13,948 nt of DNA from positions 1-13,948 of the forward strand of contig JBFYZH010000027.1 in NCBI GenBank assembly GCA_041309605.1, in the 5' to 3' direction. The notes beneath the pieces were generated by a model. That model worked only from the letters and a program-made list of their open reading frames with translations. It made no database searches and was not told the DNA's origin. The translations under genes and the position numbers were made by a program. The first letter of the stretch is position 1. Each line of letters opens with the position of its first letter. This document shows positions 7,841 through 13,948 of the stretch, one piece after another. This DNA is from JALOPX01 sp041309605. Its GTDB lineage: Bacteria; Krumholzibacteriota; Krumholzibacteriia; Krumholzibacteriales; Krumholzibacteriaceae.

Positions 7841-9030
7841 GGTGTTCCTCCTTTGAAAGTGTTATTCTGTTTTCGCGTTTGCTTCTTGTCGTTGCTTTCC
7901 TGTCTCCCGCACGGGAGATATTCTCCAACTCCTTTTTCGAGAATATCCGGGTACTCGGGCAGATTCGTCAGTGTGAGCTGTCCGTCGTTCAGCGAGTTGT
8001 ACGCCTCGACCACCTTTCTGAACGCGGTGATGTGACGCGCGACCCGCCTCTCGATGGGTTCCCCGTCGGGCTCGTACGTGATCTTGAGGGCTCCCGATTT
8101 GAAGGCCTTGAGATATTCGGGACTTATTCCCTTCACGATCAGATCGGTGTCCGTTTTGCCCCGCAGCCTCCCCTGAATGGGATTGCTCGTCTCCATGAGA
8201 AAAGGATTCGCGCCGGTATAATCCCCCCATTCGCGGTGGCTGAGGCCGTGGAAATTCTCCGGCGACCGCTCGGGGGAACAGTTGATTCCTTCCATCTCAA
8301 GCTCGAAGATCGCGTTCAACGCGATCTCCTCAGCCTTCTCATGGTACACGATCGCGTTGATGATCGGGATCTCCGGAGCCGCCTCGTGGAGGTCGAAGGC
8401 TACGGCTACATTCTCCACCCTGATGAGCTCCATGATGGCGTATCCGGTCTTGTCCGTGAGCGATCCGTCGGGCCTTCCCGGGTAGGACCGGTTCAGATTC
8501 CTGGTCTCGAATCCGGACAGCTGCTGCCCGGATGGCCGGTGCGAATAGACCAGGGGGTCGGGCCACTGGTGAACCGGATTTGTCATGCGCGATCCGAAGC
8601 GGAATCTGCGTTCTCCGCAGCGCGTTTTGATCGAGAAGAACTGCGGGTAGCCCTCCATGGGGTCGGTGCACGTGTACCCGCTCTCGTTGGCTCTGGGTAA
8701 AACGATCAGCCTGCCGGCTGAAACCGCGACGTTTTCGAGAATGATAACCGCCGCCAGCGCGGAGGCCGGTTCGTTCGCGTGAGTGCCTCCGAGGAGGAGT
8801 GCCGTCGGCCCGCTTTCCGCTCCCTCGAAGAAATAGATCTTTGTGTCGTTCGGTGTCCCTTTGAGGCCGGGGAAGTAGTCGCTCAGGACGCCTTCCCTGG
8901 TGAGCGACGGGCTCGGATAGAAGACGTCCGGTTCGTGCATCAGGAGAAACTCTCTGCCGGCGAGGAACGAGACGGCCGCGGAGGCGAGGAGGATGATCGA
9001 AGCGGAAAGGTGATTTTTCTTAAAACGCAT
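7837..9030 (-). CDS. Membrane-anchored M14-type zinc hydrolase (AstE/AspA-like)
   Basis: This 397-residue protein carries the zinc-carboxypeptidase signature of succinylglutamate desuccinylase/aspartoacylase enzymes. Zinc ligands are H84 and E87 in GGTHANEP and H215 in FDLHEA. The substrate-carboxylate Arg is in RNLNRSYPG (R181), and the likely catalytic base is E280 in FLMETSNP. An N-terminal hydrophobic segment (about 9-24) without a clear cleavage site suggests a periplasmic enzyme tethered to the membrane, whereas AstE and AspA are cytoplasmic. The frame continues 13 codons upstream, but the ATG at 9030 is preferred because GGAAGGG precedes it and the hydrophobic segment then starts properly. 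The family removes acyl groups from, or terminal amides of, acidic amino acids, so gamma-glutamyl chains or capped ends are reasonable but unproven substrates. It sits 10 nt after the microprotein gene and overlaps the next gene as ATGA. Confidence 0.82.
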   Translation of the reverse strand: MRFKKNHLSASIILLASAAVSFLAGREFLLMHEPDVFYPSPSLTREGVLSDYFPGLKGTPNDTKIYFFEGAESGPTALLLGGTHANEPASALAAVIILENVAVSAGRLIVLPRANESGYTCTDPMEGYPQFFSIKTRCGERRFRFGSRMTNPVHQWPDPLVYSHRPSGQQLSGFETRNLNRSYPGRPDGSLTDKTGYAIMELIRVENVAVAFDLHEAAPEIPIINAIVYHEKAEEIALNAIFELEMEGINCSPERSPENFHGLSHREWGDYTGANPFLMETSNPIQGRLRGKTDTDLIVKGISPEYLKAFKSGALKITYEPDGEPIERRVARHITAFRKVVEAYNSLNDGQLTLTNLPEYPDILEKGVGEYLPCGRQESNDKKQTRKQNNTFKGGTP

Positions 9031-9040
9031 GATGCCCTTC

Positions 9041-9187
9041 CTATTTGATGCGTAGAACCCGCAGCACACTCACGATCAGTATCATCGCTATCGCGACCTG
9101 CGTGCGCCAGTCTTTTTCCCTGAGCATCTCGATCAGTAGCATGATCGAGATGAAGGCCGCGATCGCAATGTAAATCCAGTACAGCAC
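9041..9187 (-). CDS. 48-residue two-helix membrane microprotein
   Basis: A GTG-started frame encodes 48 residues beginning (M)LYWIYIAIAAFISIMLL and ending VLRVLRIK. Two hydrophobic helices (about 2-19 and 29-45) flank a polar charged turn, EMLREKDWRT, so it is a probable hairpin membrane protein. Reality is supported by AGGGGG 5 nt upstream, which overlaps the stop of the permease gene, and by tight packing: 9 nt after that stop and 10 nt before the M14 start. Without it the permease and M14 genes would be separated by an otherwise unexplained 166-nt gap. It may be a minimal partner of the permease, as DctQ is for DctM, but it is far shorter than DctQ and shows no recognisable similarity. Confidence 0.68.
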   Translation of the reverse strand: MLYWIYIAIAAFISIMLLIEMLREKDWRTQVAIAMILIVSVLRVLRIK

Positions 9188-9192
9188 CGTTT

Positions 9193-9198
9193 CCCCCT
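9193..9198 (-). promoter_or_regulatory. Ribosome binding site of the microprotein gene
   Basis: AGGGGG lies 5 nt before a GTG codon and shares bases with the TAG stop of the permease gene. This stop/ribosome-binding-site overlap is the main evidence that the short frame is translated and coupled to the permease. Confidence 0.6.
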
Positions 9199-10474
9199 AG
9201 AAAATCACGTTGGCGATGTGCTTGGCGAAGATCAGAATCAACAGGGCCCACAGCATCGCGAATATTATGACCGGCGCACTCTGCCGGAGGATCTTGAAAT
9301 GGTTTTTTTCGTTCAGCATCTGGGCGGCGTAAGCGCAAAGGAGCGAGGGGGGGGGCATGACGTCCCCCACCGAGGCCATCATGACGAGACTCGCGGTTAC
9401 GACCAGATCGTTTCTTCCGATGAACACGTACAGGAGAGGAACGCCGATGATGGAGGCCGCCCCGAAGGCGGACCCGATAAACGGCATTATCAGCGCGATC
9501 CCGTATTTCAGCGTGTCGGGCAGGAAGAATGCGCTGGTCGTGAGATAACCCCGGATGCCGGTCAATGTGATCGTCTGGAGAAAGACGCCTACGCCGATAA
9601 GTATCGCCATGACGGGGAGCGCCTTGCGGAGACCTTCTCCCGTGGCGCCCAGGAAGTCCATTTTCCTGCCCGTCATCAGGCTGATCGCCGCGCTCATCGC
9701 GACGCCGGCGGCGAAGATGAGCGGAATTCCAAGCCGGGGAAAATGCCTCGCGAACGCGGTTTCCCCGAACATATAGACGATTACGAAGGCGATCGGCACG
9801 TAGTCGAAGGCGCGGCAGCGTTCGGTGCCCGCAAATTCCAGCTTCTTGAGCACCTCTTCGAGGTTGATTTTTCGCAGGTATTTGAACCGGAAGGGAAGCG
9901 CGGCGGCGATGGCGACGGGGATCGATACCAGTAGGAGCGGTTTAGTGAGCCCGATGTAGGGCATGTCGGCGCCACCACCGATGATCATCGCGGGAAGGCA
10001 TATCGGCGGGGCCACGCCACCGCAGACCGAAAGTATCACCATCAATGAGCCCACGGCGAGGCGGGGCATACCCATTGCGATGAGAACGGGCATCGCCATG
10101 GCGCCGGTCGTGAGGATGCACATCGTTGAAAGGCCTGTAAGCATGCCGGGAAGCATCACGAAAAGGGCTATCGCAAGGATCATTATGGTCGGCCGCCGAT
10201 GGAAAGTCTTAAGAATCCCGACGCTGATGCCGGCGAGGACGCCGTTTCTCGCCATCGTTTCCATGAAGACCATCCCTACGGCGATGATCAGGATCGGATC
10301 GAAGAAGGCGAACGCGCCTTCCACGAAATGCCTGGCCGGCAGCCCTTCTCCGGCAGCGAGGGTTCCGACCATGCTCGCGATCACGAGGGAGACGCCGGAG
10401 GGGAGCTTCATCCGCATGACACCGACGGCGAATACGGCGAGCATGCACAGGAAAACGATCAGATTATACTCCAT
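9197..10474 (-). CDS. DctM-type (TRAP/IT superfamily) large permease
   Basis: This 425-residue protein has about 12 membrane segments, the usual size and layout of the large TRAP permease subunit DctM. Two related re-entrant motifs mark the two halves of an ion-transporter-superfamily fold: CGGVAPPICLPAMIIGGG (151-168) and GDVMPPPSLLCAYAAQML (370-387). TRAP systems import organic acids with Na+ using a periplasmic DctP and small membrane DctQ. Neither is in the window; only the 48-residue microprotein follows. Substrate could be glutamate or another anion released from PGA, or counter-ions, but this is inference. The ATG at 10474 has only a weak ribosome binding site (GGAT). A run of nine C bases encodes the MPPPS motif; the frame is intact. 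Confidence 0.82.
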   Translation of the reverse strand: MEYNLIVFLCMLAVFAVGVMRMKLPSGVSLVIASMVGTLAAGEGLPARHFVEGAFAFFDPILIIAVGMVFMETMARNGVLAGISVGILKTFHRRPTIMILAIALFVMLPGMLTGLSTMCILTTGAMAMPVLIAMGMPRLAVGSLMVILSVCGGVAPPICLPAMIIGGGADMPYIGLTKPLLLVSIPVAIAAALPFRFKYLRKINLEEVLKKLEFAGTERCRAFDYVPIAFVIVYMFGETAFARHFPRLGIPLIFAAGVAMSAAISLMTGRKMDFLGATGEGLRKALPVMAILIGVGVFLQTITLTGIRGYLTTSAFFLPDTLKYGIALIMPFIGSAFGAASIIGVPLLYVFIGRNDLVVTASLVMMASVGDVMPPPSLLCAYAAQMLNEKNHFKILRQSAPVIIFAMLWALLILIFAKHIANVIF

Positions 10475-10535
10475 ATCGCCATTATCCGATTCGGTTGCGA
10501 CCGCCCTGCCTGGTCTCCGTTTTGGCGGGCATGTT
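10475..10535 (-). other. 61-nt spacer between barrel and permease genes
   Basis: This is the second largest gap in the cluster. It holds no strong terminator and no convincing promoter. A 5-bp inverted repeat (CCGCC at 10501, GGCGG at 10524) lacks a U-tract, so read-through is expected. Confidence 0.3.
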
Positions 10536-11819
10536 TCAAAGTTCGACTATGAATTCCAACATTAAACGCTGACGGTTCACCCTGTCCTCGGAGCTCGTAA
10601 TGATCCCGTTGCCGTTGAGGTCCTTGTCCTCTCCGTTCGAGAAATCGATGGCGTACCGGAGCTGCAGCGTGGTTTGCTTCGAGAGATCGTAGTACGCCTT
10701 GATGGCGAACTCGTCATCGAAGATGTTGTAGCCGTCCCGATTCACATATTCCGAAATTTTGATGTACTGGAACTGGAGCCTCAAATCGGGCAGGATGGCG
10801 GGCCTGAAGTAGCAGCGGGTGTACCATATTCTGCTTCCTTCCGCATTTCTTCCGTCGTAGGGATAATCCCCGCCGATGGCGCCGTTGACGTATCCGTTCC
10901 TGTCGCCCCAGAAGAAACTGGGATACAACGGACTGAACATCTCCGTCTCCGGCGTGTCCGCATCGTCCCCCTGGTAGGCCGCGTACTGAGTCTCGACCTT
11001 GATGCTCCGGAGGTACTTCCACGACCATCGGTACCCGATCCCCGCCATGTAGCCGATGCCGCTCTTCTCGGGGAGGCCTTGGAGGGTGTTGTAATTCTGC
11101 CAGGCGCCTTCAAAGTAGTAATCGAGTCTTCCATCGAGCCAGTCGGCGGCGAATCCGGTCCCGGCGATATAGCTGTCGTTGAAGTCATTTCGTGGTTTCT
11201 CGTATATGGCATAAAGCATAAGATCGTGTTTCTTTAAGCGCTTCGAAAGACGTGCGGCGTAGATCTGGTCGGATCCGGGTTCGGGATAGAGACCCGACTC
11301 GGACACATTCACCCCGGTAATCGCCGCGAATAGCGACATATTATACGAACGATAGGAGAGATCAAGCCTCGCGCCGTCGAACTTGTCCGTAAAATAGTAG
11401 GATTCGCCCAGCGAAAGCCCCTTTCCGATCGGGAACTGCTGTCTTCCGATCCTGAAACGGAGTATGTCGAAGAACAGGACGTCCGGGTAGGTCAGCTGCG
11501 CGAATACCTGACTTATGCCGTAATGGACATTTCCAGTCGCCGCGATGCCCCGAACCGGGGTCAGGGGATTTGCCTCGGTGAAGGTAATGAGTTCGTTGTA
11601 GAAGGACGCGTGCGCGCTCGCGTCCCATTTCGCCCTGATACGGGCAAGATAGCGGATGTAGTTTTCCGTGCCACGATCGTCCCTCGCATTGAGGTATTGG
11701 TCGTTGTAGAAGCGGAAGCGGAAGTCCGCGCTGAGCTCCTGCGCGCGCAAAGTCCCATTCTGGCCGATGAGGCAGGCAGCCAGCATCAGCACCAGCATCA
11801 GGTGTCTCTCGATTTTCAT
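10536..11819 (-). CDS. Outer-membrane beta-barrel, alginate-export/porin-like
   Basis: This protein has 427 residues if the ATG at 11819 is used. A GTG two codons upstream is possible, but the ATG lies 9 nt from GGAGGAG and gives a normal signal peptide ending LRAQ. The mature part alternates polar and aromatic residues in amphipathic strands and ends in LMLEFIVEL, a C-terminal strand like those used for barrel insertion, although it ends in Leu rather than Phe. Patterns RIGRQQFPIGKG, DKFDGARLDL and MFSPLYPSFFWGDRNGY recall the alginate-export/porin family, in which AlgE passes a polyanionic polymer through the outer membrane. Residues 400-411 (DLNGNGIITSSE) form an EF-hand-like calcium loop, probably surface-exposed. 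As PGA is also a polyanion, export of PGA is a reasonable inference. A general porin is the alternative. Confidence 0.8.
   Translation of the reverse strand: MKIERHLMLVLMLAACLIGQNGTLRAQELSADFRFRFYNDQYLNARDDRGTENYIRYLARIRAKWDASAHASFYNELITFTEANPLTPVRGIAATGNVHYGISQVFAQLTYPDVLFFDILRFRIGRQQFPIGKGLSLGESYYFTDKFDGARLDLSYRSYNMSLFAAITGVNVSESGLYPEPGSDQIYAARLSKRLKKHDLMLYAIYEKPRNDFNDSYIAGTGFAADWLDGRLDYYFEGAWQNYNTLQGLPEKSGIGYMAGIGYRWSWKYLRSIKVETQYAAYQGDDADTPETEMFSPLYPSFFWGDRNGYVNGAIGGDYPYDGRNAEGSRIWYTRCYFRPAILPDLRLQFQYIKISEYVNRDGYNIFDDEFAIKAYYDLSKQTTLQLRYAIDFSNGEDKDLNGNGIITSSEDRVNRQRLMLEFIVEL
10587..10622 (-). other. EF-hand-like calcium-binding loop in the barrel protein
   Basis: Residues 400-411 read DLNGNGIITSSE, with D1, N3, N5, G6, I8 and E12 in the order of a calcium-binding EF-hand or dockerin loop. 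It sits between predicted strands close to the C-terminus, so it is likely in a loop. Calcium binding is inferred from the pattern alone. Confidence 0.5.
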
Positions 11820-11844
11820 TCCCACTGTCTCCTCCCGATTCCGA

Positions 11845-13704
11845 TCATTCCACCGTAAAAGTCAGGCCGGTTATCTGGGCGTCCCCAATGTTCGGAGAGG
11901 TTATCGTTTTGAGAACCTGTCCCGCAATGGTTGTCTGTATGAGGTAATCGAACTCGTATGTGCTGTTCGCTATCCACAGGTTGAACCCGTCCCACGCCAT
12001 CCCGGTGGAGTACCGATTGCCGGTTCCGCCGCCGGGCGGAGAGGGCATGGCGAACACAACGCTCCATGTTTCGGATTCGAAGTCGTAGACATAGATATTG
12101 TCGAGGCTGAATTCGTCGATGTAGATCCGGCCCTGCGCGAAGGTGACGCCTCTAGTGCCTGTGCCGGGGAGTCCGATTGTCTGAAGAATCGAGCCATCCG
12201 TCTTGTCCAGCTTGTAAAGATTGTGGATCCCGTCTGTGGCGTCGCTGTTCAGCGCCCACAGGAATCCGTCGTCATCGAAAGCTATGTCCCTGACGACCCC
12301 GTCCGGGACTCCCGGCGGGGCTGGGATTGCGGAGATGATGGAGAGATCCGCTGCGTCGGTGTTGAGCTCGAATATCTGGTCCTCGTCTCCGCCCATGCTT
12401 AACCAGATATGTTCTCCGTCGAAGGCGAGACCTTGTACCGAATTGCTGCCGGTGAAAACGCCGACGTCCCACTGCTGAACCATTTCTCCGTCGGAAACCC
12501 TGATCTTGGAGATAATGCCGTTGCTCTGGTCCGCCATCCAGACATGTCCGTCGTTCGGATCGTACGAGGCGACCGTGAAGATACCGTGTCCTACGCCCGT
12601 TTTTCCCGTCGGATTCGTGACGGAGACATCCCTTGTGCCGAGTTCCGCGCCGGCTTCTATCTCGATGACGGTGCGGAGCTCCACGTCGCTCACATAGGCC
12701 GTTGAATCATCGATAACCGTGATACCCGGTCCGAATTCCACCCGCAGGCCGTCTCCGGGGAGGAACCATGCCCCCGATATGGTGACTGGCTTGGTGCTCC
12801 CGGGGGTTCCGACGTTTGGCACCGCCGCGTAGACCGCGGGAGTCGCCAGCCGGGGATCTGAAAGACTCCACGCGACAGGCCCCGGCTCCCTGAAGGGAAG
12901 CTCGACGCCGGCCTTAACGTTGCCGATATAATCGATTCTGAAGAGATGATCCATCAGGCTGCTCGTATTGACGATCCAGAAATCCTGGCCGTCCCACGCC
13001 AGGCCGGCCGGGGATGTATATGAGACACCCTGCGGGGGTTCGGGTGCGGCCAGGTACTGAGTGCCCACCCTTTTGACCGCGTTGTAGAAGTAGATGAAGT
13101 TCGTCCCGGTGTCGGTATAGTAGAATCCTTCCGTCGGCCCGTAACCGTACACGTTGGCGTTGGAGTCGATGTAAATCAGAGCGCGTGGCTCGGCGGTTGG
13201 GAGATCATATTCGCCGAGGATCTGGAAGGTCGTCGGGTTGATCTTGTAGAGCCTCGCCTGGATGGAATCGGTTTCAGACCCGCTGTTCAACGCCCACAGA
13301 TATGAGCCGTCCCACGCGAGGTCGCGGACCACGCCTCTTCCCTCGGGCGGCGCTTCGAAGGCCGCCAGGACCACGAGGGTGTCTTTAAACGCGGCGACTT
13401 TGTATATCGAGTCCTGATCCGTCGCCACTGAAAGCCAGAAATTCGACCCGTCGAACGCGATGCCCCTTACTTCGTCGTACCTGCTGATCTCCGCCGTGTT
13501 CCACGACTGCACCACGTTGAGCTGTGGATCGAGCATCCGTATGCAATGCGCGCCGGTGTCGATCAGATAGAAGTATCCTCCCTTCGGGCTGATTCCCGTA
13601 TCGGAATCTCCGTCCAGGAAGAACAGACTGTCGCACCCCGATGAGATCGCCAGAATGAAGGCGCAAGCGAGAAACGAAACGGCTCCGCGAGTTTTTAATT
13701 TCAT
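11845..13704 (-). CDS. Lipoprotein with duplicated beta-propeller-like halves around a TIG-like domain
   Basis: The start chosen is ATG at 13704, which gives 619 residues and a lipoprotein signal peptide with the processed Cys at residue 24 (AISSGC). A longer frame exists, but it would add 49 residues before the signal. GAGG lies 11 nt upstream. The protein contains six G-x-A-[WF]-D-x-x-x-[LFI]-W motifs in two sets of three, near residues 80, 127, 233 and 424, 472, 567. These sets flank a domain (about 295-378) with a TIG/IPT-like Ig pattern (VTISGAWFLPGDGLRVEFG, VTNPTGKTG). Equal spacing in the two sets indicates an internal duplication, probably one or two beta-propellers. Asp follows the Cys; in E. 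coli this would hold the protein in the inner membrane, but the rule may not apply here. It is the first gene of the cluster, 25 nt before the barrel gene. A scaffolding or surface-binding role is possible but unproven. Confidence 0.78.
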   Translation of the reverse strand: MKLKTRGAVSFLACAFILAISSGCDSLFFLDGDSDTGISPKGGYFYLIDTGAHCIRMLDPQLNVVQSWNTAEISRYDEVRGIAFDGSNFWLSVATDQDSIYKVAAFKDTLVVLAAFEAPPEGRGVVRDLAWDGSYLWALNSGSETDSIQARLYKINPTTFQILGEYDLPTAEPRALIYIDSNANVYGYGPTEGFYYTDTGTNFIYFYNAVKRVGTQYLAAPEPPQGVSYTSPAGLAWDGQDFWIVNTSSLMDHLFRIDYIGNVKAGVELPFREPGPVAWSLSDPRLATPAVYAAVPNVGTPGSTKPVTISGAWFLPGDGLRVEFGPGITVIDDSTAYVSDVELRTVIEIEAGAELGTRDVSVTNPTGKTGVGHGIFTVASYDPNDGHVWMADQSNGIISKIRVSDGEMVQQWDVGVFTGSNSVQGLAFDGEHIWLSMGGDEDQIFELNTDAADLSIISAIPAPPGVPDGVVRDIAFDDDGFLWALNSDATDGIHNLYKLDKTDGSILQTIGLPGTGTRGVTFAQGRIYIDEFSLDNIYVYDFESETWSVVFAMPSPPGGGTGNRYSTGMAWDGFNLWIANSTYEFDYLIQTTIAGQVLKTITSPNIGDAQITGLTFTVE

Positions 13705-13742
13705 GACGTTTTCAACCTCGATGACAAGTTGCGGCGGTGGCG

Positions 13743-13778
13743 AAAAAGCGGGTTTCCTCCAACTCGATCCGAACCCGC
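13743..13778 (-). terminator. Candidate intrinsic terminator in the leader
   Basis: On the transcribed strand GCGGGTT (13778-13772) can pair perfectly with AACCCGC (13754-13748). A G-U pair extends the stem to 8, and five U residues (13747-13743) follow. The loop is long (17 nt) and contains the 3' arm of a competing stem. It ends 38 nt before the lipoprotein start and lies downstream of the only good promoter seen, so it would act as an attenuator and not as the end of another gene. Confidence 0.5.
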
Positions 13779-13848
13779 CGGACGTCCTTTCAATCGGACA
13801 ATAAATCGAAACCGGCCGCACTCTCCGGGAGAGGGGCGGCAGTTGGAG
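13757..13848 (-). ncRNA. Candidate structured leader RNA (possible riboswitch or attenuator)
   Basis: CTCCAACT (13848-13841) and AGTTGGAG (13764-13757) form a perfect 8-bp closing stem. Directly adjacent to its 5' arm is a hairpin, GCCGC/GCGGC (13840-13836 with 13819-13815), with an inner CTCTC/GAGAG stem. A further small hairpin, TCCG/CGGA (13782-13768), can hide the 5' arm of the terminator in its loop. The predicted transcript start is only a few bases before the first arm. Closing the 8-bp stem would prevent the terminator from folding. I do not recognise it as any known riboswitch class. Confidence 0.42.
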
Positions 13849-13859
13849 CAAGCAGACGC

Positions 13860-13888
13860 ATGGTATTAAGGAATGGCCCTTTTGTCAA
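13860..13888 (-). promoter_or_regulatory. Sigma-70-type promoter for the gene cluster
   Basis: A consensus -35 box TTGACA (13888-13883) and a -10 box TACCAT (13865-13860, four of six consensus bases) are separated by exactly 17 nt. Transcription would start near 13853 and give a 5' leader of about 150 nt before the lipoprotein gene. The region just upstream is AT-rich (CTTACAATAAG). No other promoter of similar quality was found before any gene in the window. Confidence 0.55.
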
Positions 13889-13948
13889 CCTTATTGTAAG
13901 AGGTTCGAATGAGGCGGATCGGCGGGTTCCCCCCCTGAGCTATGCCGA
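13889..13948. other. Upstream edge, no gene recognised
   Basis: These 60 nt hold no recognisable coding region. A short CTTA-CAA-TAAG inverted repeat borders the -35 box and could be an activator or operator site, but its arms are only 4 nt. The rest shows isolated tRNA-like words without tRNA folding. Confidence 0.25.

Noticed and set aside
6833..8700. Long plus-strand frames opposite the GGT, DUF6305-like and M14 genes
   Set aside because: They lack family signatures, and the minus-strand proteins in the same region carry intact catalytic motifs and ribosome binding sites.
9347..9355. Run of nine G (plus strand), and a run of eight C at 6951-6958, considered as phase-variation tracts
   Set aside because: Both encode conserved family motifs (MPPPS in the permease, GGGGG in GGT) and both frames are intact, so codon use explains them.
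10501..10528. CCGCC/GGCGG inverted repeat between barrel and permease genes
   Set aside because: A 5-bp stem with an 18-nt loop and no U-tract is too weak to call a terminator.
13705..13851. 49-residue upstream extension of the lipoprotein frame
   Set aside because: It would start at TTG without a clear ribosome binding site, would overlap the predicted leader structure, and would place the lipoprotein signal peptide inside the protein.
13899..13948. tRNA-like words (TAGCTCAG on the minus strand, GGTTCGAAT on the plus strand)
   Set aside because: The two motifs are on opposite strands, TTCGAA is palindromic, and neither a D-stem nor a T-stem can be formed.

Overview
The window reads as one long, GC-rich, leftward-transcribed gene cluster from a Gram-negative bacterium. 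The Gram-negative inference rests on an outer-membrane-barrel protein with a C-terminal strand-like end, a lipoprotein, and several signal-peptide proteins. The NlpC/P60 protein with propeller-like and beta-helix-like repeats, and the propeller/TIG lipoprotein, resemble secreted proteins common in FCB-group and related uncultured lineages. I cannot assign a phylum. All eleven genes lie on the minus strand, with gaps of 61 nt or less or with short overlaps, so a single operon is likely. Every other long reading frame looks like a shadow of these genes.

In order of transcription (right to left): a TTGACA-17-TACCAT promoter (13860-13888); a roughly 150-nt leader that can fold as a closed multibranch domain or as an intrinsic terminator (13743-13848); a propeller-TIG-propeller lipoprotein; an alginate-export-like outer-membrane barrel; a DctM-type (TRAP/IT superfamily) permease; a 48-residue membrane microprotein; a secreted or anchored M14-type zinc hydrolase of the AstE/AspA type; a small secreted alpha/beta protein (DUF6305-like); a gamma-glutamyltransferase with an unusual charged insert; then pgsB, pgsC and pgsW, the poly-gamma-glutamate (PGA) synthesis module; and last a large secreted NlpC/P60 protein that runs off the left edge.

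The best reading is a dedicated PGA synthesis, export, processing and perhaps recycling locus for a diderm cell. PgsB-PgsC would polymerise glutamate at the inner membrane, with PgsW in place of the Gram-positive PgsA/CapA. The outer-membrane barrel could pass polymer across the outer membrane. The gamma-glutamyltransferase, M14 enzyme and NlpC/P60 protein could trim, attach or degrade it. The permease and microprotein could move glutamate or another anion. The synthesis module and enzyme families are well supported by sequence; the joint pathway is inference from gene order.

The two most notable features are the linkage of a PGA module to an alginate-export-like barrel and DctM-type permease, and the putative attenuator ahead of the whole cluster. 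No tRNA, rRNA, CRISPR array or insertion sequence was seen.
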